Below are positions 51,659 to 59,626 of a stretch of 64,000 bases of DNA, piece by piece. The position numbers and the translations under genes were made by a program. How positions within the stretch are numbered: the stretch's first letter is position 1; each line of letters begins with the position of its first letter. The stretch comes from Thermoflexus sp040289485 (lineage in GTDB: Bacteria; Chloroflexota; Anaerolineae; Thermoflexales; Thermoflexaceae). Below the pieces are notes generated by a model, which did not search any database, was not told the DNA's origin, and was given only the letters and a program-made list of their open reading frames with translations. The stretch is taken from the NCBI RefSeq assembly GCF_040289485.1, contig NZ_PSLG01000002.1:25551-89550 (forward strand), in the 5' to 3' direction.

Positions 51659-52900
51659 TTATGGGGCCGGGACCTTCTGCGGGACCCGTTCGGCGGCCAA
51701 GGTGAACTTTCCGCCCTTCGCCTCGATCACAGTCACGCCCTTTTGGGGGATATGGGACTGAGGCGAGTAGTTGATAACCCCCGTGACGCCGTGGAAGTCC
51801 CGCAGGTTCTCCAGGGCCTGCTGGATGGCCCGCCCGTTCGTGGAGCCAGCCCGTCGGATGGCCTCGGCCAGCATGTAAACCGAGTCGTAACCCAGGGCGG
51901 CGAAGACCGCCTCGGGCTCGGTGCCGTATTTCTGCTTGTAGGCGGCCACGAACTTTCGCACCCGCTCGTTCGGGGAGTCGGCCGTGAGCAGGGAGTGAGT
52001 TGTAAAGAACACGCTCTCAGCGGCGGGGCCGGCCACCTCGATCAAGAGCGGGGTGTCGTAGCCGTCGCCGCCCACGATGGGCCCGGCGATCCCCGCGTTG
52101 CGGAACTGCTTCACGATGGTCCCCACATCATCCGGGAGGGCGGCGATGTAATAGAAGGCAGGCTGTTGCGGGAGCGCCTTGACCTTGGCGATCTGGGCGG
52201 AGAAGTCCTTGTCGCCGGATTGATAGGTGTCCTCCAGCACAATGGTCCCGCCCAGTTCTGTGAAGCGTGCCTTGAAGTATTTGGCCAGGACGGTGGTGTA
52301 TTCGGCCCCTTTGTCCCACAGCAGATAAGCGGTCTTGCCGAACTTCTCAAAGGCGAACTCGGCGCCCACCGCCGCCTGCACGTTGTCCCCGAAGGGGGCC
52401 AGGAAGAGCATATCGCCCACCTGGCCGGGCAGGCGCGGCGAGGTGGCGCCCACCGTGATGAAGGGGACTCCTGCCCGCTGGCAGATGGGGCCGGCCGCCA
52501 GCACGTAGTCGGAATCGTTGAAGCCGATCACCGCGACGACCTTGTCTTGCTCGATGAGCTGGGTGACCACGTTGGCGGCCGTGGCGGGATCTGTTTTCGT
52601 ATCCCGGATGAGCAGCTCCAAGGGGTGGCCCAGGACGCCGCCGGTGGCGTTGATCTCCTCGGCGGCCAGGCGGGCCCCGTTGGCCGCCGGGACGTCAATG
52701 GAGGCCATGCCGCCGGTGAGGTTGAAGGGCGCGCCGATGCGGATGGGCGCGGCGGCCCCAGGCGTCGGGGAGGCCGCGGAGGGCGGTGCCGGCGCGGCGG
52801 CCGTCGGCGAGGGCGGTGGAGAGGCGGGGGAAGGCTGACAGGCGGCGGCCGTCAGCAGGACGGCTAGAAGCAACGTCATCCATCGGAGCAGCGGACGCAT
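51659..52900 (-). CDS. Branched-chain amino acid-type ABC substrate-binding lipoprotein (LivJ-like)
   Basis: A 413-residue protein with lipoprotein signal (LLTAAAC at about residue 20) and a Pro/Ala/Ser linker to residue 50. The mature domain begins IRIGAPFNLTGGMASIDVPA, typical of Peripla_BP_6/LivJ proteins, and continues with GARLAAEEINATGGVLG, VVAVIGFNDSDYVLAAGPI and YTTVLAKYFKARF. It should deliver a ligand to the LivHMGF transporter encoded just upstream on the same strand. The ligand may be an amine, amide or amino acid rather than a branched-chain amino acid, given the following GS-like gene. AAGGAGGAGACCC precedes the ATG. Confidence 0.88.
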   Translation of the reverse strand: MRPLLRWMTLLLAVLLTAAACQPSPASPPPSPTAAAPAPPSAASPTPGAAAPIRIGAPFNLTGGMASIDVPAANGARLAAEEINATGGVLGHPLELLIRDTKTDPATAANVVTQLIEQDKVVAVIGFNDSDYVLAAGPICQRAGVPFITVGATSPRLPGQVGDMLFLAPFGDNVQAAVGAEFAFEKFGKTAYLLWDKGAEYTTVLAKYFKARFTELGGTIVLEDTYQSGDKDFSAQIAKVKALPQQPAFYYIAALPDDVGTIVKQFRNAGIAGPIVGGDGYDTPLLIEVAGPAAESVFFTTHSLLTADSPNERVRKFVAAYKQKYGTEPEAVFAALGYDSVYMLAEAIRRAGSTNGRAIQQALENLRDFHGVTGVINYSPQSHIPQKGVTVIEAKGGKFTLAAERVPQKVPAP

Positions 52901-52958
52901 GGGTCTCCTCCTTGTCGTGAGATGTCCCCCGACACCAGGGGAACGGCCCTCCTTCGTT

Positions 52959-54053
52959 TTAGGGATCCGCCTTTCGAACGCGCAGGGAGACCCGCTCGGC
53001 CCGGCGCCCCTCCCACCACGCTCCGAGGCGTTCGGCGATGGGCTCCAGCCCCCACTCCCGATCGCCCAGCAGGCCCTGGCGGCGGAAAGCGATCAGAAGC
53101 ATCAGGAGGATCGCCAGGCCGATCTGGCTCAGGCCGTACAGCGGGCCGAGCGTGATGGAGCCGATAGAGATCCCCGGCTCCAGGTTGCGGAGCAACTCGG
53201 TGCTGCCCATCACCAACAGCGTGCCCAAGACAGATCCGCTGATGCTTCCCATCCCCCCCACGATCATCATGACGACGATCTCAAAGGTTTTCGAGAAATA
53301 GAAAGCGTTGGGGGAGAAGGCGGTGAGGAAATGCGCCCATAGCCCACCGGCCACCCCGGTGAAGAAGGCGCTGATCAGGAACGCGACCAGGCGCACCCGT
53401 CCCAGGGCGACGCCCACCCCTTGCGCTCCCCATGGATCATCCCGGGCGGCCCGGATCTGGAGGCCCAGCGCCGATCCCTTCACGCGCATCGCCACATAGA
53501 GGTTCAGGAGGGCCCACAGCGCCGCCCAGCCCAGCGTGGTGGCCGGCGGCACCCCAGTGAACGTCCGGGTTCCCCGAGTGAAGGCCTCGGCGTTGATCAG
53601 GACCACCCGAACGATAATGAGGAAGCCAAGGGTGGCCACCGCCACGAAATGCCCGCTCAGCCGCAAAACCGGGATCCCGATCAGGAAGGCCACCGCTGTC
53701 GCGACCAAGCCCCCGGCCACCAGGGCGGGCAGGAAAGGCAGGGTGACGTTGGAAAGAGGCGCTGGCAGGTCCGGGAGGTTGACCGCCTTGAGGGCTGGTG
53801 GGAGGGTCAGGATGGCCGAGGTGTAAGCCCCCAAGGCCATGAAGCCCACGTGGCCCAGCGAGAAAACCCCGGTGAGCCCGGTGAAGAGGTTGAGACTGAC
53901 CACCAGCATGAGGTTGATCAGGAACAAGATGACCAGGCGCTGGAGGTAGGCGCCGCCCCAGCGTGCCACGGCCCCGCCAGCGCCCAGGAGCGCCAGCGCG
54001 AGGAGGGCCCGTAAGGCCCAGACCCAACGTCGATGGGCAAGAGACATCCGCAT
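52959..54053 (-). CDS. Branched-chain amino acid-type ABC permease (LivM-like)
   Basis: A 364-residue polytopic protein. It contains NLFTGLTGVFSLGHVGFMAL, the conserved LivM segment, and GVALGRVRLVAFLISAFFTG, the coupling region facing the ATPases, followed by MMIVGGMGSISGSVLGTLLV. A basic cytoplasmic tail of about 40 residues closes the protein. Its ATG is one base away from the LivH stop. Forms the transmembrane pore with LivH. Confidence 0.88.
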   Translation of the reverse strand: MRMSLAHRRWVWALRALLALALLGAGGAVARWGGAYLQRLVILFLINLMLVVSLNLFTGLTGVFSLGHVGFMALGAYTSAILTLPPALKAVNLPDLPAPLSNVTLPFLPALVAGGLVATAVAFLIGIPVLRLSGHFVAVATLGFLIIVRVVLINAEAFTRGTRTFTGVPPATTLGWAALWALLNLYVAMRVKGSALGLQIRAARDDPWGAQGVGVALGRVRLVAFLISAFFTGVAGGLWAHFLTAFSPNAFYFSKTFEIVVMMIVGGMGSISGSVLGTLLVMGSTELLRNLEPGISIGSITLGPLYGLSQIGLAILLMLLIAFRRQGLLGDREWGLEPIAERLGAWWEGRRAERVSLRVRKADP

Positions 54054-54054
54054 C

Positions 54055-54963
54055 TCAGACGCGCTCCGCCTCGAGATAGCCCAGCACCCCGCCCGGGCGC
54101 GCCAGCAAAATCAAGATGAGGACGGCATACACCAAAGCGTCCCGATAGCCCACGACGCCCGAAGGCAAGATCCCCTGGAGGAAGATCTCCAGCGCCCCCA
54201 GCAGATATCCTCCCAGCACGGCGCCTGGGATGGTGCCAAAGCCGCCGATCACACAAGCCACGAAGGCCTTGAGGACCGGCTCGAACCCCATACCGGGGTT
54301 GATCGTCCCCACATGGGCGGTCCAGAACAGAACAGCCAACCCAGCCATCGCCGAGCCGATGGCGAAGGCCAGCAGCGTCACCTTGCCGATGTCAATGCCC
54401 ATCAGCTGGGCGGCGGTGGGGTTCTCGGCGGCCGCCCGCATCGCCAGGCCCAGCCGGGTGCGGGTCACGAAAAGGGCCAAGGCGGTCAGGGCCAACAGGG
54501 CCCCGCCCAAGGCCCACAAATGGATGGAAGGCAGGAACAGATCGCCTCCCGGGTGGAGCACTTGGGTGAGGATCTCGGGCATCGGGAAGGGCCGGGAGCG
54601 GGGGGAGAAGATCAAGATCGCCAGGTTCTCCAACAGGACGGCCACGGCAAAGGAATTGAGGAGCAGGGCCACATCGGGCGCGCCGCGCACCGGCCGGTAG
54701 GCAACCCGCTCCATAGCGATCCCCAGGGCGGCTGCCCCCAGGACCATCCCCAGGGCGACCAGGGGGAAGGGCGTGCCCCGTTGGAGCAAGAGCCATCCGA
54801 TGTAGGCGCCGGCCATCATCACCGTGCCGTGGGCGAAGTTGATCAACCGCATCACGGCGAAGACCATGGCCAACCCCACCGCCATCAGGGCATACTGGCT
54901 GCCCAGCCCGAGGGCGTTGATCCCCTGCTGTATCCAGAACTCGAGGGAGCCAAGGGTCTGCAT
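54055..54963 (-). CDS. Branched-chain amino acid-type ABC permease (LivH-like)
   Basis: A 302-residue polytopic protein. GINALGLGSQYALMAVGLAM, RLINFAHGTVMMAGAYIGWL and MGIDIGKVTLLAFAIGSAMA match the LivH core including the I-x-F-A-H-G motif; CVIGGFGTIPGAVLGGYLLG is the usual C-terminal loop. It lies between livF and livM in the order G-F-H-M, with 15-bp spacing after livF. Pairs with LivM in the membrane. Confidence 0.88.
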   Translation of the reverse strand: MQTLGSLEFWIQQGINALGLGSQYALMAVGLAMVFAVMRLINFAHGTVMMAGAYIGWLLLQRGTPFPLVALGMVLGAAALGIAMERVAYRPVRGAPDVALLLNSFAVAVLLENLAILIFSPRSRPFPMPEILTQVLHPGGDLFLPSIHLWALGGALLALTALALFVTRTRLGLAMRAAAENPTAAQLMGIDIGKVTLLAFAIGSAMAGLAVLFWTAHVGTINPGMGFEPVLKAFVACVIGGFGTIPGAVLGGYLLGALEIFLQGILPSGVVGYRDALVYAVLILILLARPGGVLGYLEAERV

Positions 54964-54978
54964 CTCGGTTCCGCTCCG

Positions 54979-55698
54979 TCAGCGGCCCAAGTAGATCCGG
55001 ACCAGATCTGGGTTCTCCCGCAGCCGCGCCGCTGCATCGGCAAGGACCACGCGGCCGGCCTCCAGCACATAAGCCCGATCGGCCAGCCCCAGGGCCATCT
55101 CCGCGTTCTGTTCCACGATCAGCATGGTCAGACCCTGGGCCTTCAGCTGGGCCAACGCCTCGAAGACCTCCTCCACCACGCGGGGCGCCAGGCCCAGCGA
55201 AGGCTCATCCAGCAACAGGACCTCGGGGTCGGCCATCAGCGCCCGCCCGATGGCCAGCATTTGCTGCTGGCCTCCGGAGAGCAACCCCGCCGGCTGGTGG
55301 AGCCTTTCCTTCAAAATCGGGAAGAGCGTGAGGACCTGCTCCATGTTCTGGCGCTCCCGGGCCGGATCCTGCAACCGGTAGCCCCCCAGGATCAGGTTCT
55401 CGCGGACCGTTAGGTTCTTGAACAGTTGCCGCCCCTCTGGACAGTGGATGAGGCCCAGGCGGGCGATGAAAGCAGGAGGACGTCCCGTGATCTCCATGCC
55501 CTTGTAGAACACGCGGCCATGGGTCGGCCGCAGCAGGCCGGAGATCACGCGCAGGGCGGTCGTCTTGCCCGCCCCGTTGGGGCCCAGGAGGGCCACCACC
55601 TCTCCGGCCCCGAGGGCCAGCGAGAGGCCTCGCAGGGCGCGGATGGCGCCGTAGGCAGCGTTGATCTCATGCAGCTCGAGAACCGCGGGGCCGACCAA
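54979..55698 (-). CDS. ABC transporter ATPase, LivF-like
   Basis: A 239-residue ATPase with Walker A LLGPNGAGKTTALR, Q-loop region GRQLFKNLTVRENL, signature LLSGGQQQMLAIGRALM and Walker B LLLDEPSLGLAP, standard for LivF. The start is a TTG at 55698: GGAGG lies six bases upstream, inside the end of livG, and MVGPAVLELHEINAAYG is the expected N-terminus. It overlaps livG by 32 bp. Drives transport together with LivG. Confidence 0.88.
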   Translation of the reverse strand: MVGPAVLELHEINAAYGAIRALRGLSLALGAGEVVALLGPNGAGKTTALRVISGLLRPTHGRVFYKGMEITGRPPAFIARLGLIHCPEGRQLFKNLTVRENLILGGYRLQDPARERQNMEQVLTLFPILKERLHQPAGLLSGGQQQMLAIGRALMADPEVLLLDEPSLGLAPRVVEEVFEALAQLKAQGLTMLIVEQNAEMALGLADRAYVLEAGRVVLADAAARLRENPDLVRIYLGR

Positions 55699-56533
55699 GG
55701 AACGCCTCCAGCACCAGCGGATGGTTTCGAATCTCCTCCGGCGTCCCCTCCGCCAAGAGGGCCCCGGAGTTCAAGACGTGCAATCGGGGACAGAAACGCA
55801 TCACCACCGGCATGTCGTGAGCGACCAGCAGGATGGCGATGCGGCGCTCCCGATGGAGACGAGCCAGTTGTTCGATCAATGCCTCGCTCTCCTCCGGGTG
55901 CAAGCCGGCGGTGGGCTCGTCCAGCAGGAGCAACTGGGGCTGCAGGGCCAACGCCCGGGCGATCTCCACCCGCCGTTGGTCCCCATATGAGAGCGCCCCG
56001 GCGGGGCGCTCTGCCAGGTGGGCGATCCCCATCTGCTCCAGCAGGGCCATGCCCTGATCCCGCAGCGCCTGCCAGCGCCGCCCCCACGGGCCGAACCCGA
56101 ACAGGGTGGAGAGCACCCCCGGCGGATGCTGCACGGTCATCGCCACCAGGACGTTCTCCAGGGCCGTCAGCGAGGGGAACAGCCGAAGGTTCTGGAAGGT
56201 CCGCGCGATCCCCAGGGCCGGGATCCGATGGGTTGGGATCCGGGTGAGATCCCACCCGCGGAACAGGATCCGCCCCGCATCCGGTTTGAGGAAGCCGCTC
56301 AGCAGGTTGATCAGGGTGGTCTTGCCGGCGCCGTTGGGGCCGATCACTCCTAGGATCTCCCCGGCGCGAAGGCTCAACCGATAATCCCGCAGCGCCAGCA
56401 CACCCTGGAACCGCTTGCTGAGCCCTTCGACGCGGAGCAAAGGCTCCTCTGAAGCGGCCCCGCCAGCCGTCTCCCCCTTCGCCTCCCGATAGGAGCGCCC
56501 CAGCGCCATCCTCGTCCTCGCGGTCACCGGCAT
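55667..56533 (-). CDS. ABC transporter ATPase, LivG-like
   Basis: A 288-residue ATPase. Walker A is VIGPNGAGKTTLIN, then the LivG-typical ARTFQNLRLFPSLTALENVL, signature ALSYGDQRRVEIARAL, Walker B LLLLDEPTAGLHPEES and LLVAHDMPVVMRFCPRL. About 30 extra N-terminal residues precede the first domain strand (LLRVEGLSKRF). It is the first gene of the eight-gene operon; a near-consensus promoter lies 22-50 bp upstream and GGAG four to five bases before the ATG. Confidence 0.88.
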   Translation of the reverse strand: MPVTARTRMALGRSYREAKGETAGGAASEEPLLRVEGLSKRFQGVLALRDYRLSLRAGEILGVIGPNGAGKTTLINLLSGFLKPDAGRILFRGWDLTRIPTHRIPALGIARTFQNLRLFPSLTALENVLVAMTVQHPPGVLSTLFGFGPWGRRWQALRDQGMALLEQMGIAHLAERPAGALSYGDQRRVEIARALALQPQLLLLDEPTAGLHPEESEALIEQLARLHRERRIAILLVAHDMPVVMRFCPRLHVLNSGALLAEGTPEEIRNHPLVLEAFLGRPRGSRAA

Positions 56534-56554
56534 TCTGCTCCATGGATTTAAGCG

Positions 56555-56583
56555 ATTTTAAAGACCATGCCGGGACCTGTCAA
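56555..56583 (-). promoter_or_regulatory. Sigma70-type promoter of the Liv/GS operon
   Basis: TTGACA (56583-56578), 17-base spacer, TAAAAT (56560-56555) on the minus strand: one mismatch in twelve. Predicted start near 56548 gives a leader of only about 15 bases before livG. Confidence 0.78.
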
Positions 56584-56620
56584 GCTGCAGGCAATCGCAG
56601 GATCCACTCGCGGGCAAAAG

Positions 56621-56649
56621 TGGAAGCCTCCCCGCGCCTCGTTTATGAT
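56621..56649 (+). promoter_or_regulatory. Possible promoter for the S51-like gene
   Basis: TGGAAG (56621-56626), 17 bases, TATGAT (56644-56649). The -10 is good, the -35 matches only three of six consensus bases. The gene at 56679 has AAGGGGG six bases upstream of its ATG. Confidence 0.4.
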
Positions 56650-56678
56650 GTTTAGAGGAGCCTCCGAAGGGGGTCAAG

Positions 56679-57764
56679 ATGGGAGCACCGCGCGCCGATA
56701 GGGGCCCGCCGGCCTGCCCGGGCCGGGTGGTGCTGTTTGGATCCGGGGAGATCGCCCCGGCCGGGCGGCGTGGGCATGCCGCGGCGATGGCCGGTTTCCC
56801 CCCTCCTGTGCGCGTGGCCGTCCTGGAAACCCCGGCCGGCTTCGAACTGAACTCCGCGCGCGTGGCCGGCCGGGTGGCCGCATTCCTCCGGGAGCGCCTA
56901 GGGGAGTTTCGCCCGCAGGTGTTGGTCATCCCTGCCCGCCGGCGGGGGACGCCGCACAGCCCGGACGATCCGTATCTGGTCGCTCCCCTCCTGGAAGCGG
57001 ATTACATCTTCATGGGGCCGGGCAGCCCCACCTACGCCATCCGGCAGCTGGAGGGGAGCGTGGCCTGGCGCTACCTGGTGGCTCGCCACCGGCAGGGGGC
57101 CTCCCTCGGGTTCGCCAGCGCAGCCGCCATCGCCATCAGCGCCTGGGCCCTGCCGGTTTACGAGATCTACAAAGCTGGCCACGATCCCCACTGGGTGCGG
57201 GGGTTGGATTTCTTCGGTGACTTCGGCATGCGGCTGGCCATCGTCTCCCACTGGAACAACCAGGAGGGTGGGGAGGAGGTGGATACCCGCCGGTGTTTCG
57301 TCGGCCGCGCCCGGTTCGAGGCCATGCGGCGCTTCCTGCCTCCCGACGTGGTGATCCTGGGCCTGGACGAACACACGATGGCCGTTTTCGACTTCGAGCG
57401 ACAGAGCGTCGAGGTCCTGGGCCTGGGGCGGGTGACGATCCTGTGGGGCAACGGCCATCAGGAGGTGCCCAGCGGGGGATCCTTCCCCATGGCGTGGCTG
57501 GGGACGCTGCGCCTCCCGCCCCCTTTGGAGGTTCAGCCGCCGCCCGGCGCCCCGGAGTTCCCCCGCCCGACGCTCCCGCCCGAAGGGGCGGCCCTGATCC
57601 GCGAGCGGGAGGCCGCCCGGCAGCGGAGGGACTGGGCGACGGCCGATGCGCTCCGGGATCGCCTCCGGGACCTGGGCTACGAGATCCAGGACACCCGCGA
57701 CGGGCCTCGCTGGCGTCCCCTCGGCGATCGCACCGCCCCCTGGATGCCCCTGGAGGAAGGCTGA
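56679..57764 (+). CDS. Peptidase S51/cyanophycinase-like protein with CysS-like C-terminal tail
   Basis: A 361-residue cytoplasmic protein. RVVLFGSGEIAPAGRRGHAA, ADYIFMGPGSPTYAIRQL and SLGFASAAAIAISAWALPVY show the class I GATase-like fold; in S51 enzymes the nucleophile Ser lies in a G-x-S-A-G-A elbow, here GFASAAA, which is similar but not identical. After about residue 295 comes IREREAARQRRDWATADALR, then DRLRDLGYEIQDTRDGPRW, closely resembling the C-terminal helical segment of cysteinyl-tRNA synthetase. The combination is unusual. Possible roles: peptidase, amidotransferase or RNA-linked activity; none can be assigned. It converges with the ParB-like gene, 8 bp apart. Confidence 0.7.
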   Translation: MGAPRADRGPPACPGRVVLFGSGEIAPAGRRGHAAAMAGFPPPVRVAVLETPAGFELNSARVAGRVAAFLRERLGEFRPQVLVIPARRRGTPHSPDDPYLVAPLLEADYIFMGPGSPTYAIRQLEGSVAWRYLVARHRQGASLGFASAAAIAISAWALPVYEIYKAGHDPHWVRGLDFFGDFGMRLAIVSHWNNQEGGEEVDTRRCFVGRARFEAMRRFLPPDVVILGLDEHTMAVFDFERQSVEVLGLGRVTILWGNGHQEVPSGGSFPMAWLGTLRLPPPLEVQPPPGAPEFPRPTLPPEGAALIREREAARQRRDWATADALRDRLRDLGYEIQDTRDGPRWRPLGDRTAPWMPLEEG

Positions 57765-57772
57765 GCCGCCCG

Positions 57773-58651
57773 CTATTCCTCCGCCTCGGCCGCCGCCTGG
57801 GCCAGTTCCTCCGCGGTCACAGCCTCAACGTTGTAACGGGCCAGGCCCTCGCGGACTTGGTCCAACACCTCGTCAAAAGACATGGTCACGATCCGCTTGC
57901 GGCGGATGGGATTGACCTGGGAGAGGATCGCCTGCTTGAGGAAGGGATAGCGAAGTCCCTTCGCATGCAAGGCCTCCAGGATGGGGGCCACCAGGGCATC
58001 GATCTCCTCGACGCGGGCGGCGCGGCGCTCCCGCTCCGCCATGGCCTGGTCCATGGGAAGGTCAAGGAAGCCGTCCACCTTGCGCAGGATGGGGACATAA
58101 GCGGCCCCGGCGAAGCGCTCTTTGCGGTCGTAGAGGATCCCCAAGGTGATCAGATAGGCCTCCTCAAAATGGAAAGCGTAGGTGCGCTCGGGGGCCTCTG
58201 GATGGGCGGCCATCAGCGTCCGATACATCCGGAGGACCTCGAGGGCCTTCTCCCGGAGGTTGTGGGCTTTCTCGGTGTTCAGGCCCAGGATGTGGTAAGC
58301 GATGGTGGGGTCCGGGATGAGGATGGCCGTGATCCGCTGGGCCCCCAGGTGGGCCATGGCCGCCCGCCGGTGGTTGCCGTTCGGGGTCCAGTAGCGTCCC
58401 TCCGGTGTGCGCACCGCCACGATGGGATCGATGAAGCGCCCGATCTCCCGGATCACCTCCTTGAGGCGCTCCACGTGGTGCGGCGAGAGATCGCGCTGGT
58501 AGGGCGTGGGCTCCACCCGGTCCAGGGGGATCTCCACCAGCAACTGCCACTGGCGGCTGTAGGGCTCCCGATAAACGGCGAGCACCACCCCGCCGTCCGT
58601 CTCCACTTGCCGGGCCAGTTCTTGGATCTCCAGGGGGATCTCCTCGGACAT
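57773..58651 (-). CDS. ParB/sulfiredoxin-like domain protein
   Basis: A 292-residue protein. Residues about 38-115 form a ParB-N-like domain: IPLDRVEPTPYQRDLSPHHV, IGRFIDPIVAV, and WTPNGNHRRAAMAHLGAQRI, in which G-N-H-R-R replaces the G-E-R-R CTP/nuclease motif of chromosomal ParB. The rest is helical (EEAYLITLGILYDRKERFAG, IRRKRIVTMSFDEVLDQVRE). There is no ParA partner or parS-like site nearby, so chromosome partitioning is unlikely. It may be a stand-alone ParB-fold NTPase/nuclease. Divergent from the superoxide dismutase gene. Confidence 0.7.
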   Translation of the reverse strand: MSEEIPLEIQELARQVETDGGVVLAVYREPYSRQWQLLVEIPLDRVEPTPYQRDLSPHHVERLKEVIREIGRFIDPIVAVRTPEGRYWTPNGNHRRAAMAHLGAQRITAILIPDPTIAYHILGLNTEKAHNLREKALEVLRMYRTLMAAHPEAPERTYAFHFEEAYLITLGILYDRKERFAGAAYVPILRKVDGFLDLPMDQAMAERERRAARVEEIDALVAPILEALHAKGLRYPFLKQAILSQVNPIRRKRIVTMSFDEVLDQVREGLARYNVEAVTAEELAQAAAEAEE

Positions 58652-58763
58652 CGCGCCACCTCCCGGATCGAATTCCCCCGGGCGGCCTCCCGACGCCCGG
58701 GGCGCATACGATCATGGTGCCACAAGCTGCTTTGCCCTCCGGAGGGGCCGCCCCGGCGGGATT

Positions 58764-58793
58764 TTGGGTGACCCCTTCGGGTCGGATTAAAAT
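58764..58793 (+). promoter_or_regulatory. Promoter of the superoxide dismutase gene
   Basis: TTGGGT (58764-58769), 18 bases, TAAAAT (58788-58793). The spacer holds GACCCCTTCGGGTC (58770-58783), a small inverted repeat that could be an operator. The predicted start lies about 28 bases before the ATG. Confidence 0.55.
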
Positions 58794-58827
58794 AAAAGGG
58801 CTTGAATCCCAAAACGGGAGGCCGACC

Positions 58828-59460
58828 ATGGCGCACACCCTTCCCCCGCTCCCTTACCCGTATGATGCCCTGGAGCCGTACATCGATGCCCAGACCATGG
58901 AGATCCACCACACGCGGCATCACCAGGGCTATGTGAACAACCTCAACGCCGCCCTGGAGAAGCACCCTGAGCTCCAGGACGTGCCGGTGGAGATCCTGAT
59001 CCGCAACCTGGCCAGCGTCCCCGAGGACATCCGGGAGACCGTCCGGAACAACGGCGGCGGCCACGCCAACCACAGCCTGTTCTGGACGGTGATGAAGCCC
59101 GGCGGGGGCGGGGAGCCGACCGGCGCCCTGGCCGAGGCCATCGCCAAGGCTTTCGGGAGCTTCGCGGCCTTCAAGGACCTCTTCACCAAGACGGCGATGG
59201 GCCGCTTCGGCAGCGGCTGGGCCTGGCTCAGCATGACGGCCTTCGGGCGGCTGGTGGTGCACTCCACCCCGAACCAGGACAACCCCTTGATGGAAGGCTT
59301 GTTCCCACTGCTGGGCCTGGACGTCTGGGAGCATGCCTATTACCTCAAGTATCAGAACCGCCGCGCGGACTACATCCAGGCCTGGTGGAACGTGGTCAAC
59401 TGGGACCAGGTGGCGGCCAATTACGCCAAGGCCCTGGAGGCCATCAAGGCCCGCGCGTGA
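58828..59460 (+). CDS. sodA: Superoxide dismutase, Mn/Fe family
   Basis: A 210-residue enzyme of usual size. Metal ligands are visible: MEIHHTRHHQGYVNN (first His), GGHANHSLFW (second His), and LGLDVWEHAYYLKY (Asp and His in D-x-W-E-H). GRFGSGWAWL and STPNQDNPLMEG are core motifs. It converts superoxide to oxygen and hydrogen peroxide in the cytoplasm, showing the organism meets oxygen. Mn versus Fe cannot be decided firmly by eye; Mn or cambialistic is likely. The start at 58828 has GGGAGG seven bases upstream. A strong hairpin follows the stop. Confidence 0.93.
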   Translation: MAHTLPPLPYPYDALEPYIDAQTMEIHHTRHHQGYVNNLNAALEKHPELQDVPVEILIRNLASVPEDIRETVRNNGGGHANHSLFWTVMKPGGGGEPTGALAEAIAKAFGSFAAFKDLFTKTAMGRFGSGWAWLSMTAFGRLVVHSTPNQDNPLMEGLFPLLGLDVWEHAYYLKYQNRRADYIQAWWNVVNWDQVAANYAKALEAIKARA

Positions 59461-59492
59461 TCCGGATCCGGCCATCGATGAGCGGATTCGGT

Positions 59493-59531
59493 CCGGCGAT
59501 GCCGGCTGCCGGAAGGGGCCGGCATCGCCGG
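59493..59531 (+). terminator. Stem-loop after sodA
   Basis: CCGGCGATGCCGGC and GCCGGCATCGCCGG are perfect 14-bp arms with an 11-base loop, 33 bp after the sodA stop, followed by only TTT. The very stable stem suggests a terminator, but the short U-tract leaves doubt. Confidence 0.6.
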
Positions 59532-59626
59532 TTTGGGGGCCCGGGTCGCGGCGGATGGGGCCCGCTGGCCCGTGTGGGCTAAGATTCTCCCTTCGGAGAG
59601 GCGTCCCCCGGGGAGGAGGTTCCATC

